Part shown: one piece after another, positions 61,179-64,000 of the stretch
Position numbering within the stretch: position 1 is the stretch's first letter
How the letters are laid out: every line of letters starts with the position of its first letter
Source of the DNA: Roseovarius sp. THAF27
GTDB taxonomy: Bacteria > Pseudomonadota > Alphaproteobacteria > Rhodobacterales > Rhodobacteraceae
Assembly: GCF_009363655.1 (NCBI RefSeq)
Contig: NZ_CP045393.1
Coordinates: 2,728,001-2,792,000, forward strand
Direction of reading: 5' to 3'
Length of the DNA: 64,000 bases
Made by a program: the position numbers and the translations under genes
The notes under the pieces: generated by a model
Seen by the model: the letters and a program-made list of their open reading frames with translations, nothing else
Database searches by the model: none
What the model was told of the DNA's origin: nothing

Positions 61179-61475
61179 ATGGGATGGCTGACCAAAGACA
61201 TAGAAAGGGCGCCCTGCACGGTCGAAGTATCACACTGCTTTGACTCCCTGCACGCGCATGTGCGGTTCAACAACGGGGCGGTGATCCACCCCGGCGACGA
61301 GGTGAAGGTTCACGGCCCCGAGATCATGGCGCCCTTCGGCGAAGTGGTCAGCGAGGACCGCGAGGCCACCATCCTTCGCGCCAGCAAGCTGGAACAGCTC
61401 TGGACCCGCCTCACGGGTGATTTCGAGGTGATGGAGCTGTGCGAGTTTTCCTTCTCCGAGGAGGTCACGCTATGA
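61179..61475 (+). CDS. bciE: BciE, AcsF-cyclase accessory protein
   Basis: This 98-residue soluble protein (CTVEVSHCFDSLHAHVRF, HPGDEVKVHGPEI) sits between puhC and acsF. In Rhodobacter the small gene at this exact position is bciE, needed with acsF for the alphaproteobacterial O2-dependent Mg-protoporphyrin monomethyl ester cyclase. The ATG at 61179 has AAGGAG upstream and its stop overlaps acsF (ATGA), fitting a stoichiometric partner. The identification rests on position and size; I did not align sequences. Confidence 0.82.
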   Translation: MGWLTKDIERAPCTVEVSHCFDSLHAHVRFNNGAVIHPGDEVKVHGPEIMAPFGEVVSEDREATILRASKLEQLWTRLTGDFEVMELCEFSFSEEVTL

Positions 61476-62602
61476 ACGCCCACACCGGAAAACACACCGC
61501 CGACGCCACCACCGTTGAAGAGGGACTCGCGATCGCCGAAGCGCAGGATCGCCAGTACAACGATGAAATGGCGACCGAGACGGCGATGGCCAACACGCTG
61601 CTCACGCCGCGTTTCTACACCACCGACTTCGATGAGCTTGACGCCATCGACGTCAGTTCGGTGCGCGCGGACTGGGACAAGCTGATCGACCAGATGGAGG
61701 CCGACCCCAACAAGGGCCACTTCAAGAAGAACGAGGACTGGGACCATGTCGACTGGGATGGGATGGACCCTGCCTTGAAGAAGGAATTCATCGACTTCCT
61801 GATCTCGAGCTGCACCGCCGAGTTCTCGGGTTGCGTGCTCTACAAGGAAATGAAGCGCCGCGGCAACAACCGCGACATCACGCAGCTTTTCCAACTGATG
61901 GCCCGTGACGAGGCCCGGCACGCAGGCTTCATCAACGACGCCCTGCGCGAAGCCGGGTTGCGGGTGAACCTCGGCTTCCTGACGCAGAAGAAGAAATACA
62001 CCTACTTCCGGCCCAAGTTCATCTACTACGCCACCTATCTTTCGGAAAAGATCGGCTATGCGCGGTACATCACCATCTACCGCCATCTCGAGGCCAACCC
62101 CGAGCATCGCTTCCACCCGATCTTCAAATGGTTCCGCGAATGGTGCAACGACGAGTTCAGCCATGGCGAGGCCTTCGCCCTGTTGATGAAGACCGACCCG
62201 AAGCTGACGAGCGGCCGAAACGTCTACTGGATCAAGTTTTTCCTGACCGCCGTTTACGCCACGATGTATGTCCGCGACCACCAGCGTCCGGCCTTTCATA
62301 AGGCCCTCGGCGTCGATCCCGACTGGTACGCGCACGAGGTCTTCACCAAGACGTCGGAACTCAGCAAGCAGATCTTCCCGATCACGCTGGATATCGAAAG
62401 CCCGAAATGGCAGCCGCTGCTGGAAAAGCTGCAAAAGGCCAATGCCGATCTCGACACCGCGCGCAAGCAGGGTGGCCCGATGGGGTTCGCCAAGCGTCTG
62501 TCGGCACAGGCCCGCGCGGGCAAGGCCTTCGTGCGGCTGATGCTGATCCCGTCGAAGTCGCACAAGGTGCCGGAAAACGTGCGGCTGGAGCCGGCCTACT
62601 GA
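61472..62602 (+). CDS. acsF: O2-dependent Mg-protoporphyrin IX monomethyl ester cyclase AcsF
   Basis: This 376-residue diiron oxygenase forms the isocyclic ring E using O2. The two iron-binding motif sets are visible: Glu in CTAEFSG, then ARDEARHAGF (EXXH) and the second NDEFSHGEAF (EXXH). Its presence marks an aerobic phototroph able to make bacteriochlorophyll in air. The anaerobic counterpart bchE is not in the window. The start overlaps bciE by 4 bases. Confidence 0.97.
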   Translation: MNAHTGKHTADATTVEEGLAIAEAQDRQYNDEMATETAMANTLLTPRFYTTDFDELDAIDVSSVRADWDKLIDQMEADPNKGHFKKNEDWDHVDWDGMDPALKKEFIDFLISSCTAEFSGCVLYKEMKRRGNNRDITQLFQLMARDEARHAGFINDALREAGLRVNLGFLTQKKKYTYFRPKFIYYATYLSEKIGYARYITIYRHLEANPEHRFHPIFKWFREWCNDEFSHGEAFALLMKTDPKLTSGRNVYWIKFFLTAVYATMYVRDHQRPAFHKALGVDPDWYAHEVFTKTSELSKQIFPITLDIESPKWQPLLEKLQKANADLDTARKQGGPMGFAKRLSAQARAGKAFVRLMLIPSKSHKVPENVRLEPAY

Positions 62603-62636
62603 TGGCGGGCACCTGCGCATATGATCCCGGACGGGA

Positions 62637-62680
62637 GGGGGGCCAGCCCCCCACGTTGAAATCCCCTTGGGATTTCAACG
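62637..62680 (+). repeat. Tandem hairpins between acsF and puhE
   Basis: GGGGGG-CCAG-CCCCCC (62637-62652) is followed directly by a 12-bp perfect stem CGTTGAAATCCC / GGGATTTCAACG with a 3-base loop (62654-62680), then CCCCCCCCGGGATATTTTC. It lies inside the operon 34 bases after acsF and 44 before puhE. It may pause transcription or set the 3' end of a processed acsF mRNA. Confidence 0.75.
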
Positions 62681-62723
62681 CCCCCCCCGGGATATTTTCG
62701 GCCAGAGGAAGCGAGGGCGTTCG

Positions 62724-63542
62724 ATGCTGACCTCGCCCTGGATCGCGGCGCTCATGGCGCTTTTCCTCTGGTGGTTCTCCACCGGGGCGATCCTGATGGT
62801 GGTGCGCCATGCCGACCGTGCGGGCGGAAACGCCCGCACGATCTGTTTGCTGTCGTCCCTGCCCTTGCTGGCTCTTGGGCTATGGGGCTTCCATGCAACC
62901 TTGGCGATGGACTCGACCCTTGCCGTCTACGGCGCGTTCCTCGCGGCGCTGGCGGTCTGGGGCTGGGTGGAACTGACCTTCCTGACCGGCATGATCACCG
63001 GCCCGAACCTGCGCGCCTGTCCCGACGGCCTGCCGGAATGGGAGCGTTTCCTCCGCGCCTGGGGCACCGTGGCCTATCACGAAACCCTGCTGACGCTGAT
63101 CTTCGTCGCGATGTGGCTGCACGCGGCCGGGTCGGTGAATACCTTTGGGCTCTGGACGTTCACGATCCTCTATTTCGCGCGCATCTCGGCCAAGCTGAAC
63201 CTCTATTTCGGCGTGCCGCGCATCAATACCGAGTTCCTGCCCGAGGCGCTTGGCCACCTCGCCAGCCATTTCCGCATCCAGCGGCTGAACTGGGTCTTCC
63301 CGATATCGGTGTCGGCACTGACCTTCGCCGTTGTTTGCTGGCTGGAACGGCTCCATGCGGCGCAGACCAGCGCGGAAATCGCGGGATTCGCACTGCTGGC
63401 CGCCCTTGCGGGCCTCGCCCTGCTCGAACATTGGCTGATGGTTCTGCCATTGCCCGATGCCAAGCTCTGGCGCTGGATGCTTCCCGCGCCCAAAACCCAA
63501 AACGACAAAACTGCAAGACCGGAGGAATCCCATGGATTTTGA
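62724..63542 (+). CDS. puhE: PuhE membrane protein
   Basis: This 272-residue polytopic protein has seven or eight hydrophobic segments (ALMALFLWWFSTGAILMVV, YGAFLAALAVWGWVELTFLTG, ALTFAVVCWLERL). It is conserved in phototrophs between acsF or puhC and hemA; proposed roles concern control of bacteriochlorophyll production. The ATG at 62724 has GAGGG about 7 bases upstream. Its last codons overlap the start of hemA by 11 bases. Confidence 0.9.
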   Translation: MLTSPWIAALMALFLWWFSTGAILMVVRHADRAGGNARTICLLSSLPLLALGLWGFHATLAMDSTLAVYGAFLAALAVWGWVELTFLTGMITGPNLRACPDGLPEWERFLRAWGTVAYHETLLTLIFVAMWLHAAGSVNTFGLWTFTILYFARISAKLNLYFGVPRINTEFLPEALGHLASHFRIQRLNWVFPISVSALTFAVVCWLERLHAAQTSAEIAGFALLAALAGLALLEHWLMVLPLPDAKLWRWMLPAPKTQNDKTARPEESHGF

Positions 63543-64000
63543 TGCCATGTTCAACGCGCAGCTCGGCGCACTCAAGGAAGAGGGCAACTATCGCATCTTC
63601 GCCGAACTCGAACGCCGCTGCGGCGCATTCCCGAAGGCTCGCAGTCATGACGCCGACACTCCGGATGAGGTCACTGTCTGGTGCTCGAACGACTATCTGG
63701 GCATGGGCCAGAATGACCATATCCGGCAAGTCATGAAGGATACCATCGACCAATGCGGCACCGGCGCGGGCGGCACACGAAACATCTCGGGCACCAACAA
63801 GTATCACGTCGCCCTGGAACGCGAACTGGCCGATCTGCACGGAAAGGACAGCGCCCTGCTCTTCACCTCGGGCTATGTCTCGAACTGGGCCGCGCTCGGC
63901 ACGCTGGGCGCCCGCCTGCCCGACGCGGTGATCCTGTCGGACGAACTCAACCATGCCTCTATGATCGAAGGCATCCGCCATTCCCGCGCGCAGAAACGCA
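63532..64000 (+). CDS. hemA: 5-aminolevulinate synthase HemA (5' part)
   Basis: The first 156 codons of ALA synthase are present; the gene continues past the window end. ALAS condenses glycine and succinyl-CoA with pyridoxal phosphate, the first step of tetrapyrrole synthesis. Visible family stretches are WCSNDYLGMGQ, GTGAGGTRNISGTNKYHVALE and LLFTSGYVSNWAALGTL; the PLP lysine lies beyond the end. The ATG at 63532 has GGAGG upstream and overlaps puhE. Linkage to the puh operon couples precursor supply to pigment synthesis. Confidence 0.95.
   Translation, partial: MDFDAMFNAQLGALKEEGNYRIFAELERRCGAFPKARSHDADTPDEVTVWCSNDYLGMGQNDHIRQVMKDTIDQCGTGAGGTRNISGTNKYHVALERELADLHGKDSALLFTSGYVSNWAALGTLGARLPDAVILSDELNHASMIEGIRHSRAQKR

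Overview
This window looks like a chromosomal segment of a Roseobacter-group alphaproteobacterium (Rhodobacteraceae) that is an aerobic anoxygenic phototroph. The evidence is high GC, the gene order bchFNBHLM-lhaA-puhABC-bciE-acsF-puhE-hemA, the O2-dependent cyclase gene acsF, a ppsR/ppaA regulator pair, and metabolic modules typical of marine roseobacters: PQQ/methanol-type oxidation, dihydroxypropanesulfonate catabolism, TRAP and TctC transport, and formate dehydrogenase. No rRNA, tRNA, CRISPR, transposase or phage gene was seen. Genus cannot be fixed from sequence reading alone.

1-13.2 kb, quinoprotein region. The 3' end of pqqE meets a long minus-strand run. Reading in the direction of transcription, this run is a DUF2927-like secreted protein, a seven-gene MoxR/Bat-type operon (MoxR AAA ATPase, DUF58, DUF4381, two von Willebrand A proteins, a TPR protein and a BatD-like protein, all joined by overlapping stop/start codons), then a NarL-type response regulator, a FIST sensor, a soluble hybrid histidine kinase and two small secreted proteins of unknown function. 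The layout suggests periplasmic PQQ-dehydrogenase maturation plus its sensing.

13.3-22.9 kb, organosulfonate region. A small unknown protein and a rhodanese precede a minus-strand operon encoding a TRAP transporter (P, Q, M), an IclR regulator, and HpsN/HpsO/HpsP-like dehydrogenases. A GMC oxidoreductase is divergent from it across a shared palindrome.

23-33 kb, mixed stress and peptide metabolism. This part holds YihY, a pirin/hydrolase/ring-cleaving dioxygenase operon with a divergent LysR gene, the four-gene ATP-grasp/alpha-E/transglutaminase/Anbu operon, and a quinone oxidoreductase. A 383-base hairpin-rich gene-free region follows.

33.6-42.5 kb, C1/C2 acid region. It contains an orphan TctC binding protein, formyl-CoA transferase (frc), a GntR regulator, an NAD-dependent formate dehydrogenase (alpha subunit plus a fused NuoE-NuoF-like subunit) and a LysR gene.

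42.6-64 kb, photosynthesis gene cluster. idi-bchP-PucC-like-bchG and ppsR-ppaA lie on the minus strand. bchFNBHLM-lhaA-puhABC-bciE-acsF-puhE-hemA lie on the plus strand, and hemA runs off the end. Three PpsR-type TGT-N12-ACA sites mark the control points. The bchIDO, bchCXYZ, puf and crt genes are not in the window.

A family of REP-like palindromes with a GTCCCGG...CCGGGAC core is scattered through the window. Some copies sit inside translationally coupled gene junctions.
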